Below are positions 54,411 through 63,133 of a stretch of DNA of 64,000 nucleotides, in pieces. This DNA comes from Massilia yuzhufengensis (lineage in GTDB: Bacteria > Pseudomonadota > Gammaproteobacteria > Burkholderiales > Burkholderiaceae_D). The stretch is taken from NCBI RefSeq assembly GCF_900112225.1, contig NZ_FOLD01000003.1:186001-250000 (forward strand), given 5' to 3'. Every line of letters begins with the position of its first letter. Within the stretch, counting starts at the first letter, position 1. The notes below the pieces were generated by a model, which was not told the DNA's origin, ran no database searches, and worked only from the letters and a program-made list of their open reading frames with translations. The position numbers were made by a program, and so were the translations under genes.

Positions 54411-55301
54411 ATGCCGATGAATCCACCCGACCGTGCGCGCACCAACCCCGGCAGCTACCAGGTACTCGATCCCAGCCTGCTGGGACGGCCGGTCCACCTG
54501 CTGCCGAAGTTCGCGCGCCGCTTCGCCGACGCCCTCGGCACGGCGATGGCCGGGCCCGGCGGGCGCCGCTACTGGGGCGCCTACCGGCTGGACAACCTGG
54601 CCTTCGAGCGCGCGCCCGACGAAGACGGCCTGCGCTGGCTGGCCGTGCCGGGTCCGCTCGGCACCGCCGCGGTGGCCTTCGAGCGCAGTCTGTTGCTGGG
54701 CTTGCTGGAAGGGCGCTACGGCCGCAAGAACGCGCCGGTCGCGCTCGAGCGGCGCGACCCGTCGCTGGAACGCGTCACCACCACCGAAGAGCGGCTCGCC
54801 GCGACCCTGACCACGCAACTGGCCGAACAGCTGCACGCCCGCGTGGCCGAGGGCCTGGCCGCGGCCGACGCCCCGGCCGATGCGGCGCCTGCGGCCGCGC
54901 TGGAAGCGCCGGTGGCTGCCAGCGCCCCGGGCAAGGCCGGCTGGGTCATCCGCGTCACGCTGCGCGCCGCCCAGGGCGGCGCCGACTGCCATTGCTGGAT
55001 CGGCCTGGACCAGGAACTGATGGCCCATGTGCTGCAGGGCCTGAAGGAAGAGCGCAGCGGCGGACGCAGCCAGCGCGCCGCCGGCGACGGCCTGTCCTCG
55101 GGCCTGTTCGTGAAGCTCGACGGGCGCCTGGTCAGCAAGGAAGTCACGCTTGCCGCACTCTTCGAGATGAAGGTTGGCGATATCATCCCGGTGTCGGTCG
55201 GGCGCGCCGACGTCCTGCTGGACGAATCGCGGCTGTTCACGGCCGCCGTGGCCGAGCACAAGGGCAAGCTCTGTTTAACCTCTTTTGAAGATGCCGAGTA
55301 A
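54411..55301 (+). CDS. fliM: Flagellar motor switch protein FliM, divergent
   Basis: A 296-residue C-ring protein (E. coli FliM 334). The C-terminal SpoA domain is recognisable (FVKLDGRLVSKEVTLAALFEMKVGDIIPVSVG). The N-terminus has no EIDALL-type CheY-binding helix; it starts with a Pro/Arg-rich stretch and LLGRPVHLLPKFARRFADAL. The middle domain is very divergent. Assignment rests on the SpoA domain and the fliN-P-Q-R-flhB-flhA genes that follow. Next gene starts immediately after the stop. Confidence 0.82.
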   Translation: MPMNPPDRARTNPGSYQVLDPSLLGRPVHLLPKFARRFADALGTAMAGPGGRRYWGAYRLDNLAFERAPDEDGLRWLAVPGPLGTAAVAFERSLLLGLLEGRYGRKNAPVALERRDPSLERVTTTEERLAATLTTQLAEQLHARVAEGLAAADAPADAAPAAALEAPVAASAPGKAGWVIRVTLRAAQGGADCHCWIGLDQELMAHVLQGLKEERSGGRSQRAAGDGLSSGLFVKLDGRLVSKEVTLAALFEMKVGDIIPVSVGRADVLLDESRLFTAAVAEHKGKLCLTSFEDAE

Positions 55302-55661
55302 ATGGATATGAACATCAACGAGCAACTCAATGGCGCCGACCTGATCATCGACGACCTCGACGGCGTCGAAGCCGCCACCGCGGTGGCCGGCAAGAACGCC
55401 GCGCGCCAGCTGCCGCAGATGATGCGCCGGATCCCGGTGACCCTGACCCTCGAAGTAGGCTCGGCCCGCATCTCGCTGCAGGAACTGATGGCGATCGGCC
55501 CCTCGTCGGTGGTGCCGCTGGACGCCCTGGCCGGCGAGCCGCTGGTCATCAAGGTCAATGGCGCGCCGATCGGCCGCGCCGAAGTCGTCGTCGCCGGCGA
55601 GCAGTACGGCCTGAAGGTCATCGACCTCGATGGCCTGAACCTGGATGCGCTGACCAAATGA
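55302..55661 (+). CDS. fliN: Flagellar motor switch protein FliN
   Basis: A 119-residue C-ring protein with a SpoA domain (RIPVTLTLEVGSARISLQELMAIGPSSVVPLDALAGEPLVIKVNG). It abuts fliM and overlaps fliP by four bases. No fliO follows, as in lateral systems. Confidence 0.94.
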   Translation: MDMNINEQLNGADLIIDDLDGVEAATAVAGKNAARQLPQMMRRIPVTLTLEVGSARISLQELMAIGPSSVVPLDALAGEPLVIKVNGAPIGRAEVVVAGEQYGLKVIDLDGLNLDALTK

Positions 55662-56440
55662 TGTGCGCCGTCCGCGGCGCGCGCCTGCGCCGCGCCGCGC
55701 CGCTGCTGGCCGGCCTGCTGCTGGTGCCGCTGCTGTTGCTGGCGCTGCCCGCCGCGGCCCAGCAGGGCCCGAGCGTGCTGCCGGGGATCATTCCCGGCTC
55801 GACCCAGGGCATGACCGTCAAGTCGCAGATCCTGGTCCTCATGACCCTGCTCGGGCTGCTGCCCGTGATGGTCATGATGATGACCAGCTTTACCCGTTTC
55901 GTGATCGTGCTGTCGCTGCTGCGCCAGGCCCTCGGCGTGCAGCAGGGCCTGCCGAACCGCATCATCACCGGCATCGCCCTGATCCTGACCCTGCTGGTCA
56001 TGCGCCCGGTCGGCGAAGCCGTGTGGCGCGACGCCTTCCTGCCCTATGACAAGGACAAGATCGGCCTCGAGCAGGCATTGAAGATCGCCGAAGTGCCCAT
56101 CTCGCGCTTCATGCTGGCCCAGACCAGCAAGACCTCGCTGGCCCAGGTCGCGCACCTGGCGGGCGAACCGGCCAACCTGGCGCCCCAGCAGCGCGGCTTC
56201 ACCGTCAAGCTGGCCGCCTTCGTGCTGTCGGAACTGAAAACCGCGTTCCAGATCGGGGCCATGCTGTTCATCCCCTTCCTGATCATCGACCTGGTGGTGT
56301 CCTCGGTGCTGATGGCGATGGGCATGATGATGCTCTCGCCGCTGGTGATCTCGCTGCCCTTCAAGCTGCTGCTGTTCGTGCTGGTCGATGGCTGGACCCT
56401 GACCGTGAACACGCTGGTGGGCAGTATCCACGGCTACTAG
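55658..56440 (+). CDS. fliP: Flagellar export gate protein FliP
   Basis: A 260-residue membrane protein with a signal sequence, then the core TSFTRFVIVLSLLRQALGVQQGLPNRIITGIALILT and GFTVKLAAFVLSELKTAFQIGAMLFIPFLIIDLVVSS. It forms the export gate with FliQ and FliR. Confidence 0.96.
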   Translation: MMCAVRGARLRRAAPLLAGLLLVPLLLLALPAAAQQGPSVLPGIIPGSTQGMTVKSQILVLMTLLGLLPVMVMMMTSFTRFVIVLSLLRQALGVQQGLPNRIITGIALILTLLVMRPVGEAVWRDAFLPYDKDKIGLEQALKIAEVPISRFMLAQTSKTSLAQVAHLAGEPANLAPQQRGFTVKLAAFVLSELKTAFQIGAMLFIPFLIIDLVVSSVLMAMGMMMLSPLVISLPFKLLLFVLVDGWTLTVNTLVGSIHGY

Positions 56441-56452
56441 AGGCGGACAACG

Positions 56453-56722
56453 ATGAGTCCCGATATCGCGGTCGACCTGGTGGTCGAAGCCCTGCAGGTG
56501 GTGATGCTGCTGGTCCTGGTGCTGGTGGTGCCGGGCCTGGTCATGGGCCTGGTCGTGGCGCTGTTCCAGGCCGCCACCCAGATCAACGAGCAGACCCTGA
56601 GCTTCCTGCCGCGCCTGCTGGTGACGCTGGTGGCGCTGATCGTTGCCGGGCACTGGATGACCAGCACGCTGATGGACTACTGCGTGTCGGTGTTCCAGCG
56701 CGCGGCCACGCTCGCGAGCTGA
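56453..56722 (+). CDS. fliQ: Flagellar export gate protein FliQ
   Basis: An 89-residue two-helix membrane protein with the family core GLVVALFQAATQINEQTLSFLPRLL. It is 12 bp after fliP. Confidence 0.95.
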   Translation: MSPDIAVDLVVEALQVVMLLVLVLVVPGLVMGLVVALFQAATQINEQTLSFLPRLLVTLVALIVAGHWMTSTLMDYCVSVFQRAATLAS

Positions 56723-56735
56723 GGGCAGGGACCCG

Positions 56736-57515
56736 GTGGAATTGGTCAGCTTCCTGCTGCCGCTGATCGGCGCCCTGTGGTGGCCGTTCTGCCGCATCAT
56801 GGCGATGCTCTCGCTGGCGCCCGCGATCGGCGAGGGCTCGGTCCCGATCCCGGTGCGCGCGCTGCTGTCGGTGGCGCTGAGCTTCATGATGCTGCCGCTG
56901 ACGAAAGCCGGCGTGACGCCTGACCCATTCTCGCTGGCCGGCGTGGTGGCGATGTTCGAGCAGGCCGTGATCGGCGGCGTGCTCGGGCTGGCGCTGCAGT
57001 TTTCGATGGCCGTGATTTCGCTGCTCGGCTTCCTGGCCTCGAGCCAGGTCGGTTTTTCGATGGCGCAGATGAACGACCCGATGAACGGCCAGGCCTCGGA
57101 CGTGATTTCGGGCCTGCTGTCGCTGGTGGCGATCCTGGTGTTCTTCGGGATCGACGGCCACCTGGTGCTGATGGGTGTGGTGGCGCAGAGCTTCAAGGCC
57201 TGGCCGGTGGGCGCCGGCTACGGGCCGCTGCTGCTGGAAAGCGTGGCGCTGAACCTGGCCTGGGTGTTTTCCGCGGCGATGCTGCTGGCGCTGCCGATCG
57301 TGTTCTCGACCATGGTGGTGCAGGTCGGGTTCGGCTTCCTGAACCGGGTCGCGCCGAGCCTGAACCTGTTTTCGCTGGGCTTCTCGCTGGTGACGATCTT
57401 TGGCCTCCTGATGCTGGTGCAGGTGGTGCGTTTCATCCCCGAGCACTACATCGCGATGACCAACCAGATCCTGGAAATGCTGCAGGAACAGATGAGGAGT
57501 GCGCATGTCCGATAG
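56736..57515 (+). CDS. fliR: Flagellar export gate protein FliR
   Basis: A 259-residue membrane protein starting with GTG at 56736 (no upstream ATG in frame). Family features are APAIGEGSVPIPVRALLSVALSF and IGGVLGLALQFSMAVISLLGFLASSQVGFSMAQ. It overlaps flhB by 11 bp. Confidence 0.94.
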   Translation: MELVSFLLPLIGALWWPFCRIMAMLSLAPAIGEGSVPIPVRALLSVALSFMMLPLTKAGVTPDPFSLAGVVAMFEQAVIGGVLGLALQFSMAVISLLGFLASSQVGFSMAQMNDPMNGQASDVISGLLSLVAILVFFGIDGHLVLMGVVAQSFKAWPVGAGYGPLLLESVALNLAWVFSAAMLLALPIVFSTMVVQVGFGFLNRVAPSLNLFSLGFSLVTIFGLLMLVQVVRFIPEHYIAMTNQILEMLQEQMRSAHVR

Positions 57516-58644
57516 CGGCACCGGTGGCGACAAGACCGAAAAGCCCTCAGCGCAAAAGCTCAAGAAAGCGCGCGACGAGGGCCAGGTGGTGCGTTCGCGC
57601 GACCTCGCCACCGCCGTGGGCATCCTGGTCAGCCTGAAGGTGTTCGCCATGCTGCTGCCGGGTTACCTGGAATCCTTCCGCACGCTGTTCCGGATGGTCT
57701 ACGTGCCGCTGGGCGAAGCGGGCGCGATCGAGAACGCGATGTCGGTGGTGTTCAGCGGCGCGCTGCTGCTGCTGGTGAAGATGGTGCTGCCGCTGGCGGC
57801 GGTGCCGTTCGCGATCGTGCTGGCCGGCCTGTTCCCCGGTGGGCTGGTCTTTTCAAGCAAGAACATGGCGCCGAAGTTCAGCCGCATGAGCCCCGCGACC
57901 AACCTGGGCAACCTGTTCTCCCAAAAGCACTGGGTCGGTTTCGCCACCTCGGTCGGCAAGGCGGTGGTGCTGGGCTTCGTGCTGGTGCACGTGTGCCGCT
58001 CGAGCATGAAAGCCTATGTGGAGCTGCAGCGCCTGCCGCTGCCGGACGCGCTGGCCGGCGGCAGCGCGCTGATGCTCGACGGCCTGATGGCGATGGTGAC
58101 GGTGTTTATCATCTTCGCGCTGCTCGACGTGCCGGTGCAGGCCTTCATGTTCACCAAAAACCAGCGCATGAGCAAGCAGGAGCTGAAAGAAGAACACAAG
58201 GGCAACGAGGGCCGCCCGGAAGTCAAGCAGCGCATCCGCCAGCTGCAGAACCAGCTGGCCCAGCGCAGCGTGCGCAAGAGCGTGCCGACGGCCGACGTGG
58301 TGATCGTCAACCCGGAGCACTACGCGGTGGCGCTCAAGTACGACACCAACCGCGCCGAGGCGCCCTACGTGGTGGCCAAGGGCGTGGACGAGATGGCGCT
58401 GTTCATCCGCCGCGTCGCCGCCGAGCACCAGATCGAAACCCTGTCGCTGCCGCCGCTGGCGCGCGCGATCTACAACACCAGCCAGGTGCAGCAGCAGATC
58501 CCTGCGCAGCTCTACCAGGCGGTGTCGCAAGTATTGAACTATGTCCTGCAACTGAACGCCTTCCGTGCAGGCCGGCGCCCGGCGCCGCCGCGCTTCCCCA
58601 ACGAGGTAGTCGTTCCATCGCATTTGAGTGAGGTTCCAGCATGA
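57505..58644 (+). CDS. flhB: Flagellar export switch protein FlhB
   Basis: A 379-residue membrane protein with a DKTEKPSAQKLKKARDEGQV N-terminus, four transmembrane helices, and a C-terminal cytoplasmic domain with the self-cleavage motif NPEH (residues 269-272; E. coli NPTH). Thr is replaced by Glu, which occurs in some members. ATG 57505-57507 follows AGGAG; a GTG at 57499 is the alternative. Confidence 0.95.
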   Translation: MSDSGTGGDKTEKPSAQKLKKARDEGQVVRSRDLATAVGILVSLKVFAMLLPGYLESFRTLFRMVYVPLGEAGAIENAMSVVFSGALLLLVKMVLPLAAVPFAIVLAGLFPGGLVFSSKNMAPKFSRMSPATNLGNLFSQKHWVGFATSVGKAVVLGFVLVHVCRSSMKAYVELQRLPLPDALAGGSALMLDGLMAMVTVFIIFALLDVPVQAFMFTKNQRMSKQELKEEHKGNEGRPEVKQRIRQLQNQLAQRSVRKSVPTADVVIVNPEHYAVALKYDTNRAEAPYVVAKGVDEMALFIRRVAAEHQIETLSLPPLARAIYNTSQVQQQIPAQLYQAVSQVLNYVLQLNAFRAGRRPAPPRFPNEVVVPSHLSEVPA

Positions 58645-60734
58645 ATTCCATCACCGCCTTCATCGTAGAAATGAAGCGCCACAAGTTCGCCGCACCGGTC
58701 TTCCTGATCGCGCTGCTGGCGATGATCATGCTGCCGCTGCCGCCGATCCTGCTGGACGTGCTGTTCACCTTCAACATCGTGCTGGCCCTGATCGTGATCC
58801 TGGTGTCGGTGACGGCGCGCCGCCCGCTCGACTTCTCGGTGTTCCCGACCGTGATCCTGGGCACCACCCTGATGCGCCTGGCGCTGAACGTGGCCTCGAC
58901 CCGGGTGGTCCTGCTCAAGGGCCACGAGGGCCCGGACGCGGCCGGCCACGTGATCGAATCCTTCGCCAACGTCGTCATCGGCGGTAACTTCGTGGTCGGC
59001 CTGGTGGTGTTCGTGATCCTGATGATCATCAACTTCATCGTCGTCACCAAGGGCGCCGAGCGGATCTCGGAAGTGTCGGCGCGCTTCACGCTGGACGCGC
59101 TGCCGGGCAAGCAGATGGCGATCGACGCCGACCTCAATGCCGGCCTGGTCAACCAGGAACAGGCCACCCAGCGCCGCAAGGACGTGGCGGCCGAAGCCGA
59201 CTTCTACGGCGCCATGGACGGCGCCTCGAAGTTCGTGCGCGGCGACGCGGTGGCCTCGATCCTGATCCTGATCATCAACCTGGTGGGCGGTATCGCCATC
59301 GGCGCGCTGATGCACGACCTGCCGCTGGGCGAATCCTTCAAGGTCTACGCGCTCTTGACCATCGGCGACGGCCTGGTGGCCCAGATCCCGGCGCTGCTGC
59401 TGTCGGCCGCGGCGGCGATCCTGGTGACCCGCATCGGCGAATCGGGCGACCTCGAACAGCAGGTCGGCGGCCAGCTGCTGGCCCAGCCGGCCGTGCTGTT
59501 CTCGGCCGCCGGCGTGATGTTCGTGCTCGGCCTGGTGCCGGGCATGCCGACCCTGACCTTCTTCGTGTTCGCCGCGGTGGTGGCCTATGTCGGCTGGAAG
59601 CTCACCAAGCGCGTCAAGGCGCCCGACACCGCCGGCGTGGCCGCGATCGAGGCGGCGCTGCGCGACGAGCGCGCGCCGGAACTGGACTGGCAGGCGCTGC
59701 CCGTGGTGCAGCCGGTGACGGTGGCGGTGGGCTACAAGCTGGTGGCGATGATCGACCGCGCCCAGGGCGAGCCGCTGACCAAACGGATCAAGGGCGTGCG
59801 CCAGAGCCTGTCGGAGCAGATGGGCATGCTGCTGCCTGCGATCGGCGTGCGCGACGACCTGGCGCTGCGCCCCTCGCAGTATGCGATCAGCCTGTCGGGC
59901 ACGGTGGTGGCGGAAGCCGAAGTGATGCCCGAGCACCTGATGGCGATCCCGTCGCCCAATGTGTATGGCGAACTCGATGGCATCCCCGGCATCGAGCCGG
60001 CCTACGGCATGGCCATCACCTGGATCGCGCCGGAGCAGAAGGCCGATGCGCTGGGCCTGGGCTACCAGGTGGTGGAAGTGTCGAGCGCGATCGCCACCCA
60101 CGCCTCGAAGGTGGTGCGCGAATACATGCACGAGCTGTTCCGCCACGAAGACGTGCCGGCCATCCTCGAGCGCCTCACGGCCCTGTCGCCGAAACTGGCG
60201 GCGGCGCTGGAAAAGTCGCTCACCCACACCCAGCTGCTGCGCGTGTTCCGCGTGCTGCTGGGCGAGGGCGTGTCGCTCAAGGACATCGTGGTGATCGCCA
60301 CTACCTTGCTCGACAGCTCGGAAACCACCAAGGATCCGATCCTGCTGGCGGCCGAAGTGCGCTGCGCGCTGCGGCGCCAGATCGTCTCCGGCATGTTCGG
60401 CAAGAAGAAGGACATGCCGGCCTTTAACCTGTCGGCCGAACTGGAGAACATGCTGCTCGGTTCCCTGAACCAGGCGCGCCAGAACGGCGGCGGCAAGGTC
60501 GCGCTGGACAACTACCCGATCGACCCGCAGCTGCTGTCGCAACTGCAGATCAACATGCCGGTGGCGCGCGAGCAGATGAAGCAGCAGCACACGCCGCCGC
60601 TGCTGCTGGTGCTGCCGCAGGTGCGCCCGCTGCTGGCGCGCTACGCGCGCCTGTTCGCGCCCGGCCTGCATGTGCTGTCGTATAACGAAATCCCGGAAAA
60701 CCGCGACGTGTCGATCGTCGGCACGGTGGGCTGA
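58641..60734 (+). CDS. flhA: Flagellar export protein FlhA
   Basis: A 697-residue membrane protein with eight transmembrane helices, the conserved cytoplasmic FHIPEP-family loop (RPLDFSVFPTVILGTTLMRLALNVASTRVVLL), and a large C-terminal cytoplasmic domain that binds export chaperones. It overlaps flhB by four bases and ends the fliM-flhA operon, 26 bp before the aminotransferase. Confidence 0.97.
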   Translation: MNSITAFIVEMKRHKFAAPVFLIALLAMIMLPLPPILLDVLFTFNIVLALIVILVSVTARRPLDFSVFPTVILGTTLMRLALNVASTRVVLLKGHEGPDAAGHVIESFANVVIGGNFVVGLVVFVILMIINFIVVTKGAERISEVSARFTLDALPGKQMAIDADLNAGLVNQEQATQRRKDVAAEADFYGAMDGASKFVRGDAVASILILIINLVGGIAIGALMHDLPLGESFKVYALLTIGDGLVAQIPALLLSAAAAILVTRIGESGDLEQQVGGQLLAQPAVLFSAAGVMFVLGLVPGMPTLTFFVFAAVVAYVGWKLTKRVKAPDTAGVAAIEAALRDERAPELDWQALPVVQPVTVAVGYKLVAMIDRAQGEPLTKRIKGVRQSLSEQMGMLLPAIGVRDDLALRPSQYAISLSGTVVAEAEVMPEHLMAIPSPNVYGELDGIPGIEPAYGMAITWIAPEQKADALGLGYQVVEVSSAIATHASKVVREYMHELFRHEDVPAILERLTALSPKLAAALEKSLTHTQLLRVFRVLLGEGVSLKDIVVIATTLLDSSETTKDPILLAAEVRCALRRQIVSGMFGKKKDMPAFNLSAELENMLLGSLNQARQNGGGKVALDNYPIDPQLLSQLQINMPVAREQMKQQHTPPLLLVLPQVRPLLARYARLFAPGLHVLSYNEIPENRDVSIVGTVG

Positions 60735-60760
60735 TCCCACTCCCAGCACAGCGAGGCCCC

Positions 60761-61873
60761 ATGAGCAAGCACCAACCGATCTACGTCACCCAGCCGGAGC
60801 TGCCGCCGCTGGACGAGTTCATGCCCTACCTGCAGCAGATCTGGGACAACCGCCAGCTGACCAACGGCGGGCCCTTCCACCAGCAGCTGGAAGCGGCGCT
60901 GTGCCGCCACCTCGGGGTCGAATACATCAGCCTGTTCACCAACGGCACCCTGGCGCTGCTGACCGCACTGCAGGCGCTGCGCATCACGGGCGAAGTGATC
61001 ACCACGCCGTACTCCTTCGTCGCCACCTCGCACTCGCTGCTGTGGAACGGCATCACGCCGGTGTTCGTCGACGTCGACCCGGTCAACCTGAACCTCGACC
61101 CGGCCCGGATCGAATCGGCGATCACGCCGCGCACCACCGCCATCATGCCGGTGCACTGCTACGGCCAGCCCTGCGACACCCGGGCGATCCAGGCGATTGC
61201 CGACAACTACAACCTGAAGGTCATCTACGACGCGGCCCACGCCTTCGGCGTCGAGCAGGATGGCCAAAGCGTGCTCAATTGCGGCGACCTGTCGGTCCTG
61301 AGCTTCCACGCCACCAAGGTATTCAATACCTTCGAAGGCGGCGCCATCATCAGCCCGGACGCGCGCACCAAGCAGCGCATCGACCGCCTCAAGAACTTCG
61401 GCTTCGTCGACGAGACCACCGTGGTGGCCGCCGGCATCAACGGCAAGATGAGCGAGATCAACGCCGCCTTCGGCCTGCTCCAGCTCAAGGGCATCGACGC
61501 CGCCATGGAAGGCCGGCGCGCGGTGGCGCGCCGCTACACCGAGGCCTTCGCCGGCCTGGCCGGCATCACCTGCGTGCGCCCGGCCGACGGCGGTGCCAGC
61601 AACCACTCCTACTTCCCGATCCTGGTCGGCCCGGACTACCCGGAGAGCCGCGACGCGCTCTACGCGCGCCTGAAGGAACACGGCATCGCCGGACGGCGCT
61701 ATTTCTATCCGCTGATCTCGAGCTTCCCGATGTACCGTGGCCTGCAGTCGGCGGCCGAGGGCAACCTGCCGGTGGCCAGCCGCGCCGCCGAACAGGTGCT
61801 GTGCCTGCCGATCTACCCGGCGCTGGCCGACAGCGACCAGCAGCGCATCATCGACCTCGTCACCGGAGCCTGA
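60761..61873 (+). CDS. DegT/DnrJ/EryC1-family sugar aminotransferase, VioA-like
   Basis: A 370-residue PLP enzyme. The pattern YVTQPELPPLDEFMPYLQQI, LTNGGPFHQQLE, then EVITTPYSFVATSHSL is close to the VioA group, which makes dTDP-4-amino-4,6-dideoxy-D-glucose (viosamine). The Schiff-base Lys is K186 in SFHATKVFNT; Asp157 in YDAAH contacts the cofactor. It starts 26 bp after flhA. It probably supplies an amino sugar to a glycan; flagellin or O-antigen targets are both possible. The dTDP-sugar synthesis genes are not in the window. Confidence 0.85.
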   Translation: MSKHQPIYVTQPELPPLDEFMPYLQQIWDNRQLTNGGPFHQQLEAALCRHLGVEYISLFTNGTLALLTALQALRITGEVITTPYSFVATSHSLLWNGITPVFVDVDPVNLNLDPARIESAITPRTTAIMPVHCYGQPCDTRAIQAIADNYNLKVIYDAAHAFGVEQDGQSVLNCGDLSVLSFHATKVFNTFEGGAIISPDARTKQRIDRLKNFGFVDETTVVAAGINGKMSEINAAFGLLQLKGIDAAMEGRRAVARRYTEAFAGLAGITCVRPADGGASNHSYFPILVGPDYPESRDALYARLKEHGIAGRRYFYPLISSFPMYRGLQSAAEGNLPVASRAAEQVLCLPIYPALADSDQQRIIDLVTGA

Positions 61874-61877
61874 CGCC

Positions 61878-62909
61878 ATGCCCATCGCACGGATCGCCGA
61901 CATCGCGGGCTACCTGCCCGAGACCATCCTGGGCAACGAGGAACTGGGCAGCCTGTATCCCGGCTGGAGCGCCGACAAGATCTTCGACAAGACCGGCATC
62001 CGCCAGCGCCGCATCGCCGGGCCCGACGAAACCGCGGGCGACCTGGCCGCACGCGCGGCCGAAGCGCTGTTCGCGCGCGGCGCGGTAAGCGCCGGCGATG
62101 TCGACTTCATCATCCTGTGCACCCAGGCGCCAGACCACGTGCTACCTTCCACCAGCTGCATCCTGCAGCACCGGCTCGGCATCCGTACCAGCGCCGGGGC
62201 GCTCGACGTCAACCTGGGCTGCTCGGGCTTCGTGTATTGCCTGTCGCTGGCGCGCGGGCTGATCGAAACCGGCGCGGCCCGCTGCGTGCTGGTGCTCACG
62301 GCCGACACCTATTCGAAATACATCCACCCGCTCGACAAGAGCGTGCGCACCCTGTTCGGCGACGGCGCCGCCGCCACCGCGGTGGTGGCCGGCGAAGGCG
62401 AGGGCGCGGCCATCGGCCCCTTCGTGTTCGGCACCGACGGCCGCGGCAGCGACAAGCTGATCGTCGAAACCGGAGGCTTCCGCCGGCGCCGCAGCGATGC
62501 GACGGCGGCCGAGTACACGGACGATTCGGGCAACGTGCGCTCGCGCGACCACCTGTACATGGCCGGCGCCGACGTGATGGCTTTCTCGCTGCGCGAAGTG
62601 CCGCGCGCGGCCGCTGCGCTGCTGGACAAGGCGGGCATGGAGAAAAGCGACATCGACTACTTCGTGCTGCACCAGGCCAACCGCTTCATGCTCGAATCGC
62701 TGCGCAAGAAGCTGGGCGTGGACGCGGCGCGCTTTCCGATCCATGTCGAGGAGTGCGGCAACACCGTCTCGTCGACCATTCCGCTGGCGCTGGTGGCCAT
62801 GCGCGAAGCGGGCGCCTTGCGCACCCGGAAAACCTTGATGCTGCTCGGCTTCGGCGTAGGCTATTCGTGGGCCGGGTGCCTTTTAACTCTAGAACAGGAC
62901 AAACCATGA
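61878..62909 (+). CDS. KAS III-like 3-oxoacyl-ACP synthase
   Basis: A 343-residue FabH-family enzyme with a complete Cys-His-Asn triad: C115 in DVNLGCSGFVY, H265 in VLHQANRF and N295 in EECGNTV. The GTDGRG segment at about 185-190 followed by LIV and a Gly/Arg-rich loop is a longer insert than in FabH. It lies between a sugar aminotransferase (4 bp upstream) and an ACP gene (overlapping by four bases), suggesting it starts the acyl chain of an N-acyl group. Not the housekeeping fatty-acid FabH. Confidence 0.88.
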   Translation: MPIARIADIAGYLPETILGNEELGSLYPGWSADKIFDKTGIRQRRIAGPDETAGDLAARAAEALFARGAVSAGDVDFIILCTQAPDHVLPSTSCILQHRLGIRTSAGALDVNLGCSGFVYCLSLARGLIETGAARCVLVLTADTYSKYIHPLDKSVRTLFGDGAAATAVVAGEGEGAAIGPFVFGTDGRGSDKLIVETGGFRRRRSDATAAEYTDDSGNVRSRDHLYMAGADVMAFSLREVPRAAAALLDKAGMEKSDIDYFVLHQANRFMLESLRKKLGVDAARFPIHVEECGNTVSSTIPLALVAMREAGALRTRKTLMLLGFGVGYSWAGCLLTLEQDKP

Positions 62910-63133
62910 GCACATTCTACGAAGGGATGGCCGAGATCTTCGAGGTCGAACCGGCCGCGATCACCCCCGAATTCGACCTGACGACGGCCGAGGCCCAGTG
63001 GGATTCGCTGGCGCTGGTGTCGACCATCGCGCTGGTGGACGACTGCTACAACGTGATGCTCGACGGGACCGCGCTGGCGGCCTGCAGGACGATCGGCGAC
63101 ATCGAGGCGCTGGTCCGGCAGGCGAAAGGCTGA
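62906..63133 (+). CDS. Stand-alone acyl carrier protein
   Basis: A 75-residue acyl carrier protein with the phosphopantetheine site DSL (Ser34) in QWDSLALVST. An acidic four-helix profile and length are typical. It overlaps the preceding gene and is followed by a second KAS III-like gene. It probably carries the acyl group for this cluster. Confidence 0.88.
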   Translation: MSTFYEGMAEIFEVEPAAITPEFDLTTAEAQWDSLALVSTIALVDDCYNVMLDGTALAACRTIGDIEALVRQAKG

